Shown here: positions 35,224-44,340 of the stretch, piece after piece
Position numbering within the stretch: the first letter of the stretch is position 1
How the letters are laid out: each line of letters begins with the position of its first letter
Assembly: GCA_018001225.1 (NCBI GenBank)
Contig: JAGNIJ010000023.1
Coordinates: forward strand, 1 to 64,000
Reading direction: 5' to 3'
DNA: 64,000 nt
From: Kiritimatiellia bacterium
Lineage (GTDB): Bacteria; Verrucomicrobiota; Kiritimatiellia; CAIQIC01; JAGNIJ01
Translations under genes and position numbers: made by a program
Notes under the pieces: generated by a model
What the model saw: the letters and a program-made list of their open reading frames with translations, nothing else
The model's database searches: none
Told to the model about the DNA's origin: nothing

Positions 35224-35504
35224 AGGACCCGCGCACGATCGTCCGGAAGGTGCTGCTGACGGAGAAGGGCACCGCCATGAAGGAGAAGGACAACCGGTAC
35301 CTTTTCGAGGTGAGCCGGGACGCGAACAAGATCGAGATCCGCCAGGCGGTGGAGAAGCTCTTCAAGGTCAAGGTCACCCGGGTGAACACCCTGAACCGAT
35401 CCGGCAAGCAGAAGCGGCTGCGCACGATGAAGTACGGCTGGACCGCCGACTCCAAGCGCGCGGTCGTGGCGCTCCGCGAGGGCGACAAGATCGAATTCAC
35501 GTGA
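35220..35504 (+). CDS. rplW: Ribosomal protein uL23
   Basis: L23 is the main docking site for signal recognition particle and trigger factor at the tunnel exit. The 94-residue protein shows [34 protein letters not shown] and VTRVNTLN, with the late [10 protein letters not shown] strand. It overlaps rplD by four bases. Confidence 0.95.
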   Translation: MKDPRTIVRKVLLTEKGTAMKEKDNRYLFEVSRDANKIEIRQAVEKLFKVKVTRVNTLNRSGKQKRLRTMKYGWTADSKRAVVALREGDKIEFT

Positions 35505-35517
35505 AAGGATTGATCCC

Positions 35518-36342
35518 ATGGCTCTGAAATCCCACAAACCGGTCACGCCCAGCGAGCGATTCACGTCGCTGTTGAGCCGCGACGACCTGGCCAAGAAGCG
35601 GCCGGAGAAATCCCTGCGCTCCTTCCGCAAGTCGAGCGCGGGGCGCAACAGCCACGGCCGGGTCACGATCCGGCACCGCGGCGGCGGGCACAAGCGGTTC
35701 CTGCGGAACGTGGATTTCCTGCGCGACAAGGCCGGCATCCCGGCCAAGGTCGTGGCGATCGAGTACGACCCCAACCGGTCCGCCCGCATCGCCCTGCTGC
35801 ACTACAAGGACGGCGAGAAGCGCTACATCCTGGCGCCGCTCGGCCTGGCCGTCGGCCGCACGGTGGTCTCGGGGCCGGGCGCCGAGCCCCTCGACGGCAA
35901 CGCCCTGCCGCTGATCGAAATCCCGCTCGGCGTGCCCGTGCATTGCATCGAGATGGTCCCCGGCCGCGGCGCGCAACTGGTGCGCGGGGCGGGCATGGCG
36001 GCCCAGATCATGGCCCGCGAAGGCGAGTATGCCCATATCCGTCTCCCTTCCGGCGAGATTCGGAAGATCCCGATCCGCTGCATGGCGACCATCGGGCAGG
36101 TCGGCAACCTGGACCACGAGAGCGTTTCGCTGGGCAAGGCCGGCCGCAAGCGCTGGAAGGGCATCCGCCCGACCGTGCGCGGCGTGGCGATGAACCCGGT
36201 GGACCACCCGATGGGCGGCGGCGAGGGCCGGACCTCCGGCGGCGGGCATCCCGTCACGCCGTGGGGCGAGTTGACCAAGGGCAAGAAGACCCGGAACCCC
36301 CGGCGCGTGTCGAGCCGGATGATCCTCAAGCGGAGGAAATAA
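35518..36342 (+). CDS. rplB: Ribosomal protein uL2
   Basis: L2 is needed for subunit joining and peptidyl transferase activity. The 274-residue protein shows [20 protein letters not shown], the [16 protein letters not shown] strand and the C-terminal [20 protein letters not shown] with the conserved His near the peptidyl transferase centre. AAAGGA precedes the ATG. Confidence 0.97.
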   Translation: MALKSHKPVTPSERFTSLLSRDDLAKKRPEKSLRSFRKSSAGRNSHGRVTIRHRGGGHKRFLRNVDFLRDKAGIPAKVVAIEYDPNRSARIALLHYKDGEKRYILAPLGLAVGRTVVSGPGAEPLDGNALPLIEIPLGVPVHCIEMVPGRGAQLVRGAGMAAQIMAREGEYAHIRLPSGEIRKIPIRCMATIGQVGNLDHESVSLGKAGRKRWKGIRPTVRGVAMNPVDHPMGGGEGRTSGGGHPVTPWGELTKGKKTRNPRRVSSRMILKRRK

Positions 36343-36344
36343 GC

Positions 36345-36629
36345 ATGTCGCGATCCCTGAAAAAAGGGCCGTTCGTGGAGCCCCGGCTGCTGAAGAAGGT
36401 GGACCTGCTGAACCGGTCCGGCGCGAAGACGCCGATCAAGACCTGGTCGCGCCGCTCGATGATCATGCCGGAGTTCCTGGGGCATACGTTTGCCGTGCAC
36501 AACGGCAAGACGTTCGTGAACGTTTTCGTGACGGAAAACATGGTCGGTCACCGCCTGGGCGAGTTTTCGCCCACGCGGATATTCCGTAAACACGGCGCGG
36601 CCACCGACAAGACCGTGGCGCTGAAGTAG
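36345..36629 (+). CDS. rpsS: Ribosomal protein uS19
   Basis: S19 pairs with S13 at the 30S head. The 94-residue protein begins [18 protein letters not shown] and contains [20 protein letters not shown] and [27 protein letters not shown] directly before the ATG at 36345 gives a strong ribosome-binding site. The stop is TAG, and the reading frame stays open after it for another 216 codons, into the gene that separates rpsS from rplV. Confidence 0.95.
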   Translation: MSRSLKKGPFVEPRLLKKVDLLNRSGAKTPIKTWSRRSMIMPEFLGHTFAVHNGKTFVNVFVTENMVGHRLGEFSPTRIFRKHGAATDKTVALK

Positions 36630-36641
36630 GCGAGGCGCACC

Positions 36642-37280
36642 CTGGAGGGTCAGGCCAGAGGGCCGGGCCGGGACGCCGGGCCGTGGATCGCGGGCGGACT
36701 GCTGATCGCGGCGCTGGCCGGGGCGAGCGGATGGTGGGTGGGGCGGTGCGGAAGTTGTTCTTTGAGTACGAAAAAGGCGGTGCCGGCCCGAAGGCCCCGC
36801 CCCGCGGCCACGAGCGCCGCGGAAACCGTGGAAAGCCGCGAGGCCCGGCTGGCGGCCCTCGCGCTGGCCGAGCAGAACGAGTCCTTGCGCCGCGAGGCGG
36901 CGACGCTCGAGCAGCAGGTGGGCCGGCTGGCGGAGGCGCTGGCGGCGGTGCGGATCGAGGCGGATGGGTACCGCGCCCGGCTGGACCAGGTCGGGTTCCC
37001 GGCGGAGCCGCCGGCGGCCGGCGACCTGGCGGGCGAGTGGAAGGTCCTGAAGGCCGACCCGGAACTCCGGATGGTGATCCTGGACGGGGGCGCGCAGCGC
37101 GGGCTGCGGAACGGGATGCGGATGTACGTGTTGCGGGACGACCGGCCGGTGGCCCGGCTGGTCGTCGTGGATGCCCGGGCCGGGGTGGCCGGGGCGGTGG
37201 TGGAAGAGAGGCGGGACCGTACGGAGCCCGCCGCGGGCGACCGGGTGATCCCGGCGCGGCCCGGAATGAGCTTGAGGTGA
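36642..37280 (+). CDS. Membrane-anchored coiled-coil protein with MreC-like domain, inserted in the S10 operon
   Basis: No such gene normally stands between rpsS and rplV. The frame is open from the rpsS stop. Counting from CTG 36642 it gives 212 residues: one membrane helix (PWIAGGLLIAALAGASGWWVG, about 14-34), an Arg/Pro-rich linker, a coiled coil (about 63-116) and a beta-rich domain (about 133-207) with MVILDGGAQRGLRNGMRMYV. That last pattern resembles MreC and related envelope proteins. No ATG, GTG or TTG precedes the helix in frame; GTG 36738 would remove it. CTG 36642, or TAG readthrough from rpsS, are possibilities. The function is unknown; topology suggests an inner-membrane protein facing the periplasm. 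Confidence 0.65.
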   Translation: MEGQARGPGRDAGPWIAGGLLIAALAGASGWWVGRCGSCSLSTKKAVPARRPRPAATSAAETVESREARLAALALAEQNESLRREAATLEQQVGRLAEALAAVRIEADGYRARLDQVGFPAEPPAAGDLAGEWKVLKADPELRMVILDGGAQRGLRNGMRMYVLRDDRPVARLVVVDARAGVAGAVVEERRDRTEPAAGDRVIPARPGMSLR

Positions 37281-37286
37281 GATGCC

Positions 37287-37634
37287 ATGGATATTGTAGC
37301 TAAAACGAGATACGCGAGGATCAGCGCGAGCAAGGCGGCGGATCTGGCGCGGGCCGTCCGCGGCCAGCCCGTGGACCGGGCGGTCCGGACGCTGGCGGGC
37401 AGCCAGCGCAAGGGCGCGGTCCTCATGCTGAAAACGCTGAAAGCGGCCATCGCGAACGCCCAGAACAACGCGAAGCTGGACGCGACGAAGCTGTTCGTCC
37501 GCGACGCGGCGGTGGAGCAGGGGCCCGCCATGAAGCGGTTCTGGCCCCGCTCGCGAGGCATGGTCAGCCCGGTGTTGCGGAGAATGAGTCACATCAGGAT
37601 TGTATTGACGGACGAAAATCCGTCGGCAAAATAA
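37287..37634 (+). CDS. rplV: Ribosomal protein uL22
   Basis: L22 spans the large subunit and lines the exit tunnel. The 115-residue protein shows KTRYARISASKAADLARAVR, the AIANAQNNAKLD helix and the tunnel hairpin with KRFWPRSRGMVSPVLRRMSHI. GAGGTGAG lies before its ATG, inside the end of the inserted gene, seven bases after that gene's stop, so the two are probably coupled. Confidence 0.96.
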   Translation: MDIVAKTRYARISASKAADLARAVRGQPVDRAVRTLAGSQRKGAVLMLKTLKAAIANAQNNAKLDATKLFVRDAAVEQGPAMKRFWPRSRGMVSPVLRRMSHIRIVLTDENPSAK

Positions 37635-37663
37635 CGCGGCTTTTGCTGGAAAGGAGACCGGTC

Positions 37664-38326
37664 TTGGGTCAGAAAGTAAATCCTATCGGGTTCAGGGTAA
37701 GCGTCAACAAGGACTGGCGCTCGAGGTGGTATGCCGAGAAGCGCCAGTTCGGCGACCTGCTGCACGAGGATCTTCTGATCCGCGAGCTGGTCAAAAAGAA
37801 ACTGAAGGACGCCGCCGTGCCGGAGGTGCTGATCGAGCGCTACGCCAACCGCGCGCGCATCACCATCTACACGGCGCGGCCGGGCATCGTCATCGGGCGC
37901 AAGGGCGAGGCGATCGAGCAGGTGCGGGCGGCGATCGCGGACGCGACGAAGAAGGAGATCTACGTCGAGATCCGCGAGGTCAAGAGCCCGGACACGAACG
38001 CGCAGCTGGTGGCCGAGAACATCGCGCTGCAGCTGGAGCGCCGGGTGTCGTTCCGCCGCGCGCTGAAGCGGGCCGTGCAGATGGCGATCGAGCTGGGCGT
38101 GCTGGGGATCAAGGTGCACGTCAGCGGCCGCCTGGGCGGGGCCGAGCTGGCGCGGCGCGAGTGGTACAAGGAGGGCAAGGTGCCCCTCCACACGCTGCGC
38201 GCGAACGTCCAGTACGGGTTCGCCGAGGCGCACACGGTGACGGGCAAGATCGGCTGCAAGGTCTGGATCTGCAAGAAGGAAGAGGAAGAGACGGTGAAGG
38301 AGAAGACCCATGCCGCTTATGCCTAA
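37664..38326 (+). CDS. rpsC: Ribosomal protein uS3
   Basis: S3 forms part of the mRNA entry channel. The 220-residue protein begins [11 protein letters not shown] after the initiator and has the KH-domain motif [15 protein letters not shown] and the second-domain segment [20 protein letters not shown]. The start is TTG at 37664, preceded at seven bases by a perfect AAAGGAG; the longer frame adds seven residues before it. The C-terminus is Glu/Lys-rich and overlaps the start of rplP. Confidence 0.95.
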   Translation: MGQKVNPIGFRVSVNKDWRSRWYAEKRQFGDLLHEDLLIRELVKKKLKDAAVPEVLIERYANRARITIYTARPGIVIGRKGEAIEQVRAAIADATKKEIYVEIREVKSPDTNAQLVAENIALQLERRVSFRRALKRAVQMAIELGVLGIKVHVSGRLGGAELARREWYKEGKVPLHTLRANVQYGFAEAHTVTGKIGCKVWICKKEEEETVKEKTHAAYA

Positions 38327-38723
38327 AAGGGTGAAGTACCGCAAGGCGCAGCGCGGCAACCGCTCCGGGTTCGCGCAGTCCGGGAACACGCTGGAGTTCG
38401 GCGAGTACGGGCTCAAGGCCCTGGAGCGGGCGTGGGTGACGGCGATCCAGCTGGAGGCCTGCCGCGTGGCGATCAACCGCGAGCTGAAGCGCCGCGGCAA
38501 GATGTGGATCCGCGTCTTTCCGGACAAGCCGATCTCGAAGAAGCCCCTGGAAGTCCGCATGGGCAAGGGCAAGGCGGCCGTGGACAAGTGGGTCGCCGTG
38601 ATCAAGCCGGGCCGGGTGCTGTTCGAGGTGGACGGCATCACGGAGGAGCAGGCCCGGGAGGCGCTGCGGCTGGCCGCCACGAAGCTCCCCATTTACACGC
38701 AGTTTATCCGGCGCGGCCGGTAA
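38310..38723 (+). CDS. rplP: Ribosomal protein uL16
   Basis: L16 organises the A-site side of the peptidyl transferase centre. The 137-residue protein shows [13 protein letters not shown] near its start, [36 protein letters not shown] and [17 protein letters not shown]. The first ATG has AAGGAG at seven bases; a second ATG three codons later gives the more common N-terminus. It overlaps rpsC by 17 bases. Confidence 0.95.
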   Translation: MPLMPKRVKYRKAQRGNRSGFAQSGNTLEFGEYGLKALERAWVTAIQLEACRVAINRELKRRGKMWIRVFPDKPISKKPLEVRMGKGKAAVDKWVAVIKPGRVLFEVDGITEEQAREALRLAATKLPIYTQFIRRGR

Positions 38724-38742
38724 CGCCGGGGATGGAATCGGC

Positions 38743-38940
38743 ATGAAGACAAGCGAACTGAAGGAATTGACCGCCGACGAATTGCAGCAGCGGCTGGAGG
38801 AAGCGCGGCAGGAGCTGTTCAACCTGCGCGTCCAGCAGGCGACGGGCCAGATGGAGAAGGCCTCGCGCCTGAAGACCTTGCGGCGGGACATCGCCCGGGT
38901 GCTGACCCTGCTGCGGCAACGGCAGAAGGCGGGCAGGTGA
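38743..38940 (+). CDS. rpmC: Ribosomal protein uL29
   Basis: L29 lies next to L23 at the tunnel exit. The 65-residue protein is a two-helix hairpin: [20 protein letters not shown], then [20 protein letters not shown] and [14 protein letters not shown]. It is in its usual place after rplP. Confidence 0.94.
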   Translation: MKTSELKELTADELQQRLEEARQELFNLRVQQATGQMEKASRLKTLRRDIARVLTLLRQRQKAGR

Positions 38941-38942
38941 TT

Positions 38943-39233
38943 ATGGCAAGCACACGGCAGAGCGTACGGAAGGAACGCGAGGGCGTCGTCTTGAGCGATG
39001 CGATGGACAAGACCATCGTCGTGCGGGTGGAGCGTCGGTACCACCATCCCGTCTACGGCAAGGTCATCCGGCAGCACGCGAAGTTCTATGCCCACGACGA
39101 GAAGAACGAAGCGCACAAGGGCGACGTGGTCCGGATCCAGGAGATCCGGCCGTTGAGCAAGCTCAAGCGCTGGCGCCTGATGGAGATCGTGCGGCGCGGC
39201 GCGGCGGCGGCGCCCGTGGAGTCGGCCCCATGA
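38943..39233 (+). CDS. rpsQ: Ribosomal protein uS17
   Basis: S17 is an early-binding 30S protein with an OB fold. The 96-residue protein shows [39 protein letters not shown], and [16 protein letters not shown]. The ATG at 38943, preceded by AGGTGA, is preferred to the GTG two codons earlier that overlaps rpmC. The tail adds about ten Ala-rich residues. Confidence 0.94.
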   Translation: MASTRQSVRKEREGVVLSDAMDKTIVVRVERRYHHPVYGKVIRQHAKFYAHDEKNEAHKGDVVRIQEIRPLSKLKRWRLMEIVRRGAAAAPVESAP

Positions 39234-39595
39234 TCGCGATGCGAACCAACCTGGACGTGGCGGACAACACCGGGGCGCGCCGGGTGCAGTGCATCCACGT
39301 GCTCGGCCAGCGCAAGCGCTACGCCCACATCGGCGACCTGATCAAGGTCGCCGTCAAGGAGGCCCAGCCCGTCGGCATGGTGAAGAAGGGCGAGGTCCAT
39401 AGCGCGCTGATCGTCCGCACCAAGCAGGGCATCCGGCGGCCGGACGGCACGCTGCTCCGCTTCGACCACAACGCCGTGGTCCTGGTGGACGACCAGATGA
39501 ACCCGCGCGGCACGCGCATCTTCGGCCCCGTGGCCCGCGAGCTCCGCGAGAAGAACTTCATGAAGATCATTTCCCTGGCACCCGAGGTCATCTAG
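39230..39595 (+). CDS. rplN: Ribosomal protein uL14
   Basis: L14 contacts the 30S subunit. The 121-residue protein has [45 protein letters not shown] and [20 protein letters not shown]. It overlaps rpsQ by four bases (ATGA) and its stop overlaps the rplX GTG. Confidence 0.96.
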   Translation: MIAMRTNLDVADNTGARRVQCIHVLGQRKRYAHIGDLIKVAVKEAQPVGMVKKGEVHSALIVRTKQGIRRPDGTLLRFDHNAVVLVDDQMNPRGTRIFGPVARELREKNFMKIISLAPEVI

Positions 39596-39885
39596 TGAAA
39601 AAGCGCCCGGAACGAATCAAGATGCACATCCATCGCGGCGACACGGTCGTGGTCCTGTCCGGATCGGACGCCGGCAAGACCGGGAAGGTCCTCCAGGTCC
39701 TCCCGAAGCAGGCGGCCGCGCTGGTCGAGGGGGTCCGCCTGGTGACCAAGCACCTGCGCAAGAGCCAGGACAATCCCAAGGGCGCGATCGTCAGGAAGGA
39801 AGCGCCCATCCACGTGTCGAAACTCAAGCGGCAGGCCGCCGCGGCGAAGAGCGCGCCGGCCCGCCCGGAAAAAAAGGCGAAGTAA
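39595..39885 (+). CDS. rplX: Ribosomal protein uL24
   Basis: L24 starts 50S assembly. The 96-residue protein has the KOW motif GDTVVVLSGSDAGKTGKVLQV and GVRLVTKHLRKSQDNPKGAI, with a Lys/Ala-rich tail. It starts with GTG at 39595, sharing one base with the rplN stop (TAGTG). Confidence 0.95.
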   Translation: MKKRPERIKMHIHRGDTVVVLSGSDAGKTGKVLQVLPKQAAALVEGVRLVTKHLRKSQDNPKGAIVRKEAPIHVSKLKRQAAAAKSAPARPEKKAK

Positions 39886-39906
39886 CCCGCCGCCGGGGGA
39901 TCCATC

Positions 39907-40470
39907 ATGTCGAGCTTGCGAGAACGCTACAAGACGGAAGTGGTCAAGGCCTTGAGGGAGTCGCGGGGATACCGCAACCCCATGCAGGTGCCGCGGCTGC
40001 TCAAGATCGTGGTCAATATGAGCGTCAAGGCCACGGAGGAGAAGGACGTCCTCAAGCACGTCGCCGAGGACCTGGCGAAGATCACGGGCCAGAAGCCGGT
40101 GATCACGAAGTCCCGGAAGAGCATTTCGAACTTCAAGCTCCGCGCTGGGATGCCGATCGGGGCCAAGGTCACCCTGCGCGGGCCGATGATGTTCGACTTC
40201 CTCGAGCGCCTGATCGGCGCCGTGCTGCCCCGCATCCGCGACTTCCGCGGCGTGCCGAGGTCGTTCGACGGGCGGGGGAGTTACACGCTGGGCCTGAAGG
40301 AGCAGACGCTCTTCCCGGAGATCCCGGCGGACCACGTGAAACGCACCCAGGGTATGGATATCACCATCGTCACCAGCGCGGCCACGGACGGCGAGGCCGA
40401 GGAGCTGCTCAAGCTCCTGGGCGTGCCGTTCGCGAGCGCGGCCGCGGGAAAGGAAGGACGCGTTGGCTAA
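39907..40470 (+). CDS. rplE: Ribosomal protein uL5
   Basis: L5 binds 5S rRNA and bridges to the 30S head. The 187-residue protein has [47 protein letters not shown] and a C-terminal [20 protein letters not shown]. It overlaps the rpsN TTG start by eight bases. Confidence 0.96.
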   Translation: MSSLRERYKTEVVKALRESRGYRNPMQVPRLLKIVVNMSVKATEEKDVLKHVAEDLAKITGQKPVITKSRKSISNFKLRAGMPIGAKVTLRGPMMFDFLERLIGAVLPRIRDFRGVPRSFDGRGSYTLGLKEQTLFPEIPADHVKRTQGMDITIVTSAATDGEAEELLKLLGVPFASAAAGKEGRVG

Positions 40471-40648
40471 GAAATCCCTCATCATCAAGGCGAACCGGAA
40501 ACCGAAGTTCGCCCCGCGGACCGTCCGCCGCTGCCGCAAGTGCGGCCGGCCCCGCGCCTACATGCGGAAGTTTCAACTGTGCCGAATCTGTTTCCGGGAA
40601 CTCGCGCTGGAGGGCAAGATCCCCGGCGTCGTGAAGGCGAGCTGGTAG
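40463..40648 (+). CDS. rpsN: Ribosomal protein uS14, zinc-binding type
   Basis: The 61-residue short form of S14 has both zinc pairs, [20 protein letters not shown], so it is the zinc-dependent (C+) type. It starts with TTG at 40463 (AKKSLIIK follows), with AAGGAAGG upstream inside rplE. Confidence 0.95.
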   Translation: MAKKSLIIKANRKPKFAPRTVRRCRKCGRPRAYMRKFQLCRICFRELALEGKIPGVVKASW

Positions 40649-40673
40649 GGGCCGGCGGGAGAGAGAAAAGACC

Positions 40674-41072
40674 ATGAGCGTATCTGATCCGATTTCCGAC
40701 ATGCTGACGCGCATCCGCAACGCGGGCCGGGCCGGCCTCGCGACGACCGAGATGCCGCACTCGAAGCTCAAGGGCGAGATCGCCCGCATCCTGAAGAAGG
40801 AGGGCTTCATCGCCGACTTCGTGAGCGAGGCGCAGGACGGCAAGAAGCGGCTGCGCGTGTACCTGAAGTACACGGCCGGGCGCGCCCCGGTGATCCGCGG
40901 CCTGCGCCGCATCAGCAAGCCGGGCCTCCGGCGGTACGCCGACCTCACCAAGCCGCCCCGCGTCGTCGGCGGCATGGGCATCGCCATCATCAGCACCTCG
41001 AAGGGCCTGATGACGGACCGCGAGATGCGGCAGAACCGGCTCGGCGGCGAAGTGCTTTGCTACGTTTGGTAA
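40674..41072 (+). CDS. rpsH: Ribosomal protein uS8
   Basis: S8 binds helix 21 of 16S rRNA and represses the spc operon in E. coli. The 132-residue protein shows DPISDMLTRIRNAGRAGL, the KLKGEIARILKKEGFIADF helix and GIAIISTSKGLMTDREMRQN. It is in its normal place after rpsN. Confidence 0.96.
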   Translation: MSVSDPISDMLTRIRNAGRAGLATTEMPHSKLKGEIARILKKEGFIADFVSEAQDGKKRLRVYLKYTAGRAPVIRGLRRISKPGLRRYADLTKPPRVVGGMGIAIISTSKGLMTDREMRQNRLGGEVLCYVW

Positions 41073-41088
41073 CAGCGAGGATTGGATC

Positions 41089-41622
41089 ATGTCCAGAATC
41101 GGAAAACAGCCGGTAGCCATCCCCCAGGGCGTCACCGTGACGGTCGAGGGCCGGACGGTCCGCGTGAAGGGACCGAAGGGGGAATTGGCCTGGGAGTGCG
41201 TCCCGTATATCCAGGTGGCCGTCAAGGACGGCCGGGTCGAGGTGGCCTGCGAGCGGAAGGACAAGCAGGGCAGCGCGGTCTATGGTACCACGCGGAGCCT
41301 GATCGCCAACATGGTGCGCGGCGTCAAGGACGGCTATTCCAAGACGCTGGAGATCCAGGGCGTTGGCTTCCGCGCGACGCTGCAGGGCCGGAAGCTGGTC
41401 CTGGCGCTGGGCTACTCCCACCCGATCGAGTTCGCCATCCCCGAGGGTATTACCGTGAAGATGGAGGACGGGAACATCGTGGTCAGCGGGGCCGACAAGC
41501 ATCTCGTGGGCGACGTCAGCGCGCGGCTGCGCTCCTTCTACCCGCCGGAGCCCTACAAGGGCAAGGGCGTGCGCCTGAAGGGCGAGTACGTGCGGCGCAA
41601 AGTGGGCAAGACGGTGGCATAA
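41089..41622 (+). CDS. rplF: Ribosomal protein uL6
   Basis: L6 stands by the sarcin-ricin loop. The 177-residue protein has the duplicated beta-alpha fold: [20 protein letters not shown], then [21 protein letters not shown] in the middle, and [20 protein letters not shown] near the end. Confidence 0.96.
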   Translation: MSRIGKQPVAIPQGVTVTVEGRTVRVKGPKGELAWECVPYIQVAVKDGRVEVACERKDKQGSAVYGTTRSLIANMVRGVKDGYSKTLEIQGVGFRATLQGRKLVLALGYSHPIEFAIPEGITVKMEDGNIVVSGADKHLVGDVSARLRSFYPPEPYKGKGVRLKGEYVRRKVGKTVA

Positions 41623-41627
41623 TCATC

Positions 41628-41993
41628 ATGAAATTGAAATCCAGGACCGATTACGTGGTCCGGCGGCACCTGCGGGTGCGCCGGAAGGTCAGCGGGACGG
41701 CCGAGCGCCCCCGCCTGTGCATGCATGTCTCCAACAAGCACATGCGCGTGCAGTTCGTGGACGATGCCCGGGCGCGTATCCTCGCGGCCTTCTCGACCCT
41801 GACCCCCGCCATCCGGGATCTCGTCAAGGGCAAGAATACGGTCGCCGCCGCCAAGGAGCTGGGCGCGTATGCCGGCAAGGCGGCCCGCGAGAAGGGGATC
41901 GAGACCGTGGTGTTCGACCGCGGCGGGTTTGCCTACAAGGGGCGCGTGAAGGCCTTGGCCGACGCCGCGCGCGCCGCCGGATTGAAGTTCTGA
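41628..41993 (+). CDS. rplR: Ribosomal protein uL18
   Basis: L18 binds 5S rRNA. The 121-residue protein has [31 protein letters not shown], and [20 protein letters not shown]. The start at 41628 lies five bases after the rplF stop and has no obvious ribosome-binding site, so it is likely coupled to rplF. Confidence 0.95.
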   Translation: MKLKSRTDYVVRRHLRVRRKVSGTAERPRLCMHVSNKHMRVQFVDDARARILAAFSTLTPAIRDLVKGKNTVAAAKELGAYAGKAAREKGIETVVFDRGGFAYKGRVKALADAARAAGLKF

Positions 41994-42007
41994 AAGGAGC
42001 ACAGCGC

Positions 42008-42511
42008 GTGAGAAAGCCAGCCAGGCACGAAGTCAGAGAGCCCTCGGACATGGAGGAGCGGGTGGTGAACGTCAACCGCTGCGCCAAGGTCGTCAAGGGC
42101 GGGCGCCGTTTCAGTTTCAGCGCGCTGGTCGTCGTCGGCGACCGCAAGGGCCACGTGGGCTACGCGCTCGGCAAGGCCAACGAGGTGGCGGACGCCATCC
42201 GCAAGGCCACCGAATCGGCCCGCCGCGGCATGTTCCCCGTGACCATGAAGGACAAGAGCATTCCCCACGCCGTGGTCGGCCGGATGGGCGCCTCGCGCGT
42301 GATGCTGCGCCCCGCCTCGCCGGGCACGGGCGTCATCGCCGGCGGCGGCGTCCGGGCCATCCTGGAGCTCTCGGGCATCCGGGACGTGCTCGCCAAGTCC
42401 CTCGGCGCGACCAATCCCCTCAACGTTATCAAGGCCACCGTGAACGGTCTGCAGCAACTCCGCACCCGCGAGGAGGCGGCCGCGCTGCGCCAGATGGAAG
42501 GCGTGTCATGA
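42008..42511 (+). CDS. rpsE: Ribosomal protein uS5
   Basis: S5 acts in decoding accuracy and at the mRNA entry. The 167-residue protein has [60 protein letters not shown] and [20 protein letters not shown]. The start is GTG 42008, eight bases after AAAGGAG. It overlaps rplO by four bases, leaving no room for rpmD (uL30), which normally lies here. Confidence 0.95.
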   Translation: MRKPARHEVREPSDMEERVVNVNRCAKVVKGGRRFSFSALVVVGDRKGHVGYALGKANEVADAIRKATESARRGMFPVTMKDKSIPHAVVGRMGASRVMLRPASPGTGVIAGGGVRAILELSGIRDVLAKSLGATNPLNVIKATVNGLQQLRTREEAAALRQMEGVS

Positions 42512-42966
42512 GTCTGACCCTCTCGAACCTCTCCAACACGCCGGGCGCCCGGCACCGCCGGCTCCGCGTCGGCCGCGGCCGGTCGTCCGGCAAGGGCAAG
42601 ACCTCCGGCAAGGGCCACAAGGGCCAGATGTCCCGCACGGGCCACAAGCGCAAGCCGACCTTCGAAGGCGGCCAGATGCGCCTGGTCCGGCGAATGCCGA
42701 AGCGCGGCTTCACGGGGAGCAAGGACCGCTACATCGCCGTCAATCTCGCCGCCCTCGGGCGCTTCGAGGAAGGCGCCGTGGTCGACGCGGACGCCCTGGT
42801 CAAGGCCCGCCTGGCTCACCGGGGCCCCGGCGTGCGCGGGATCAAGGTGCTCGGCACGGGCGAACTGGCCCGGAAGCTCTCCGTGAAAGCCCAGGCCTTC
42901 AGCGCGACCGCCCGGGCGCGCATCGAGGCCGCCGGCGGCACCTGCGAAATCGTCCCCTTCCAATAA
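42508..42966 (+). CDS. rplO: Ribosomal protein uL15
   Basis: L15 is a late 50S assembly protein. The 152-residue protein has the basic, Gly-rich N-terminal arm ([20 protein letters not shown], then [20 protein letters not shown]) and the C-terminal [20 protein letters not shown] fold. It overlaps rpsE (ATGA) and precedes secY. Confidence 0.95.
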   Translation: MSLTLSNLSNTPGARHRRLRVGRGRSSGKGKTSGKGHKGQMSRTGHKRKPTFEGGQMRLVRRMPKRGFTGSKDRYIAVNLAALGRFEEGAVVDADALVKARLAHRGPGVRGIKVLGTGELARKLSVKAQAFSATARARIEAAGGTCEIVPFQ

Positions 42967-42981
42967 CGCCAGGAAATCCCC

Positions 42982-44331
42982 ATGTTCTCCGCCTTCGTCA
43001 ACAGCCTCAAGATCCCGGACCTCCGGACCCGGATCTTCTATACCCTCGGCCTGATCTTCGTCGTGCGCATCCTCGCCATGATCCCCACGCCGGGCGTGGA
43101 TGCCGTGGCGCTGCGGGAGTTCATCGCCGGGGTCCGGGCCTCCGCGGGCGGGGGATTCGTCGGGCTGTTCGACCTGTTCAGCGGCGGCGCGCTGGAGAAC
43201 GTCGCCATCGGGGCGCTGGGCATCATGCCCAACATCAGCGCGTCGATCATCATGCAGCTCATGACCGCCGTCGTCCCGTCCCTCGAGCGCCTGGCGCGCG
43301 AGGGCGACGCGGGCCGGCAGAAGATCAACCAGTACTCGCGCCTGCTGACCGTCGCGCTCTGCATCGTCCAGGGCTACGCGATGGCCGTGGCGCTGGAGCA
43401 TCCCGAGGGGCTGGGGATCAACCGCCAGATCGTCATCATCCCGGGCCTGAAGTTCCGGCTCCTCGCGGTCCTCACGATGACCTCGGGCACGATGCTGCTG
43501 ATGTGGCTCGGCGAGCAGATCACCGAGCGCGGGATCGGCAACGGGATTTCCCTCATCATCACCATCAGCATCACCAGCCGCCTGCCCGGCGCGGTCCAGG
43601 CCGGGATGGCGATGTTCAAGCCGGTGGACGGCGTGGCCCAGTTCGGCCTGTTCCACCTCGTCGGCATGCTGGCGATGTTCCTGCTGGTCATCGCCGGCGT
43701 CATCGCGGTCACGCAGGCCCAGCGGAAGATCCCGGTCCAGTACGCCAAGCGCGTCATCGGCCGCAAGGTCTACGGCGGGCAGAGCACGTACATGCCCCTG
43801 CGCGTCAACTACTCCGGCGTCATGCCCATCATCTTCGCGCAGGCGATCCTGATGTTCCCGTCCAAGCTCTTCGGCATGATCAAGATGGATTTCTTCCAGC
43901 GGCTCGCCTACGCGCTGCAGGTCGGCGGCGCGCTCTACAACGTCCTCTACGCCCTGATGATCCTCTTCTTCTCCTACTTCTGGGTCGCGACCCAGTTCAA
44001 CCCGATCCAGATCGCCGACGACCTCAAGAAGTACGGAGGCTACGTCCCCGGCATCCGGCCCGGCCGGCCGACCGCCGAGTTTCTGGACCGGACCATGACC
44101 CGCATCACCCTCGCGGGCGCGATCTTCCTGACCGTCATCGCCGTGCTGCCGAGCATCATGGCCCAGCAGTTCAACATCCCCTGGATCGTCTCCTCCTTCT
44201 TCGGCGGGACCAGCATGCTGATCATCGTCGGCGTGATGCTGGACACGATGCGCCAGGTCGAGGCGCACCTGATCACCCGCCACTACGACGGATTCCTCAA
44301 GAAAGGCCGCCTGCATTCGAGGCGGGGATAG
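42982..44331 (+). CDS. secY: Preprotein translocase subunit SecY
   Basis: SecY is the channel of the Sec translocon in the inner membrane. The 449-residue protein has ten predicted helices. It begins with IPDLRTRIFYTLGLIFVVRI, has a plug-region IMPNISASIIMQL, WLGEQITERGIGNGISLII in the TM4-5 region, and cytoplasmic loop segments RKIPVQYAKR and YIPGIRPG-like YVPGIRPGRPTAEFL. With secE at 19.5 kb, the window encodes two of three channel subunits. Confidence 0.96.
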   Translation: MFSAFVNSLKIPDLRTRIFYTLGLIFVVRILAMIPTPGVDAVALREFIAGVRASAGGGFVGLFDLFSGGALENVAIGALGIMPNISASIIMQLMTAVVPSLERLAREGDAGRQKINQYSRLLTVALCIVQGYAMAVALEHPEGLGINRQIVIIPGLKFRLLAVLTMTSGTMLLMWLGEQITERGIGNGISLIITISITSRLPGAVQAGMAMFKPVDGVAQFGLFHLVGMLAMFLLVIAGVIAVTQAQRKIPVQYAKRVIGRKVYGGQSTYMPLRVNYSGVMPIIFAQAILMFPSKLFGMIKMDFFQRLAYALQVGGALYNVLYALMILFFSYFWVATQFNPIQIADDLKKYGGYVPGIRPGRPTAEFLDRTMTRITLAGAIFLTVIAVLPSIMAQQFNIPWIVSSFFGGTSMLIIVGVMLDTMRQVEAHLITRHYDGFLKKGRLHSRRG

Positions 44332-44340
44332 GCGGAATCC

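Noticed and set aside
36683-37303. Alternative frame beginning at GTG 36683 across the rpsS-rplV insert
   Set aside because: It yields an Arg/Gly-rich product without a membrane helix or coiled coil, whereas the frame ending at 37280 has a coherent helix, coiled coil and beta domain.
42008-42966. A hidden rpmD gene
   Set aside because: All three frames around the rpsE-rplO junction were considered; the genes overlap and nothing resembling uL30 is present.
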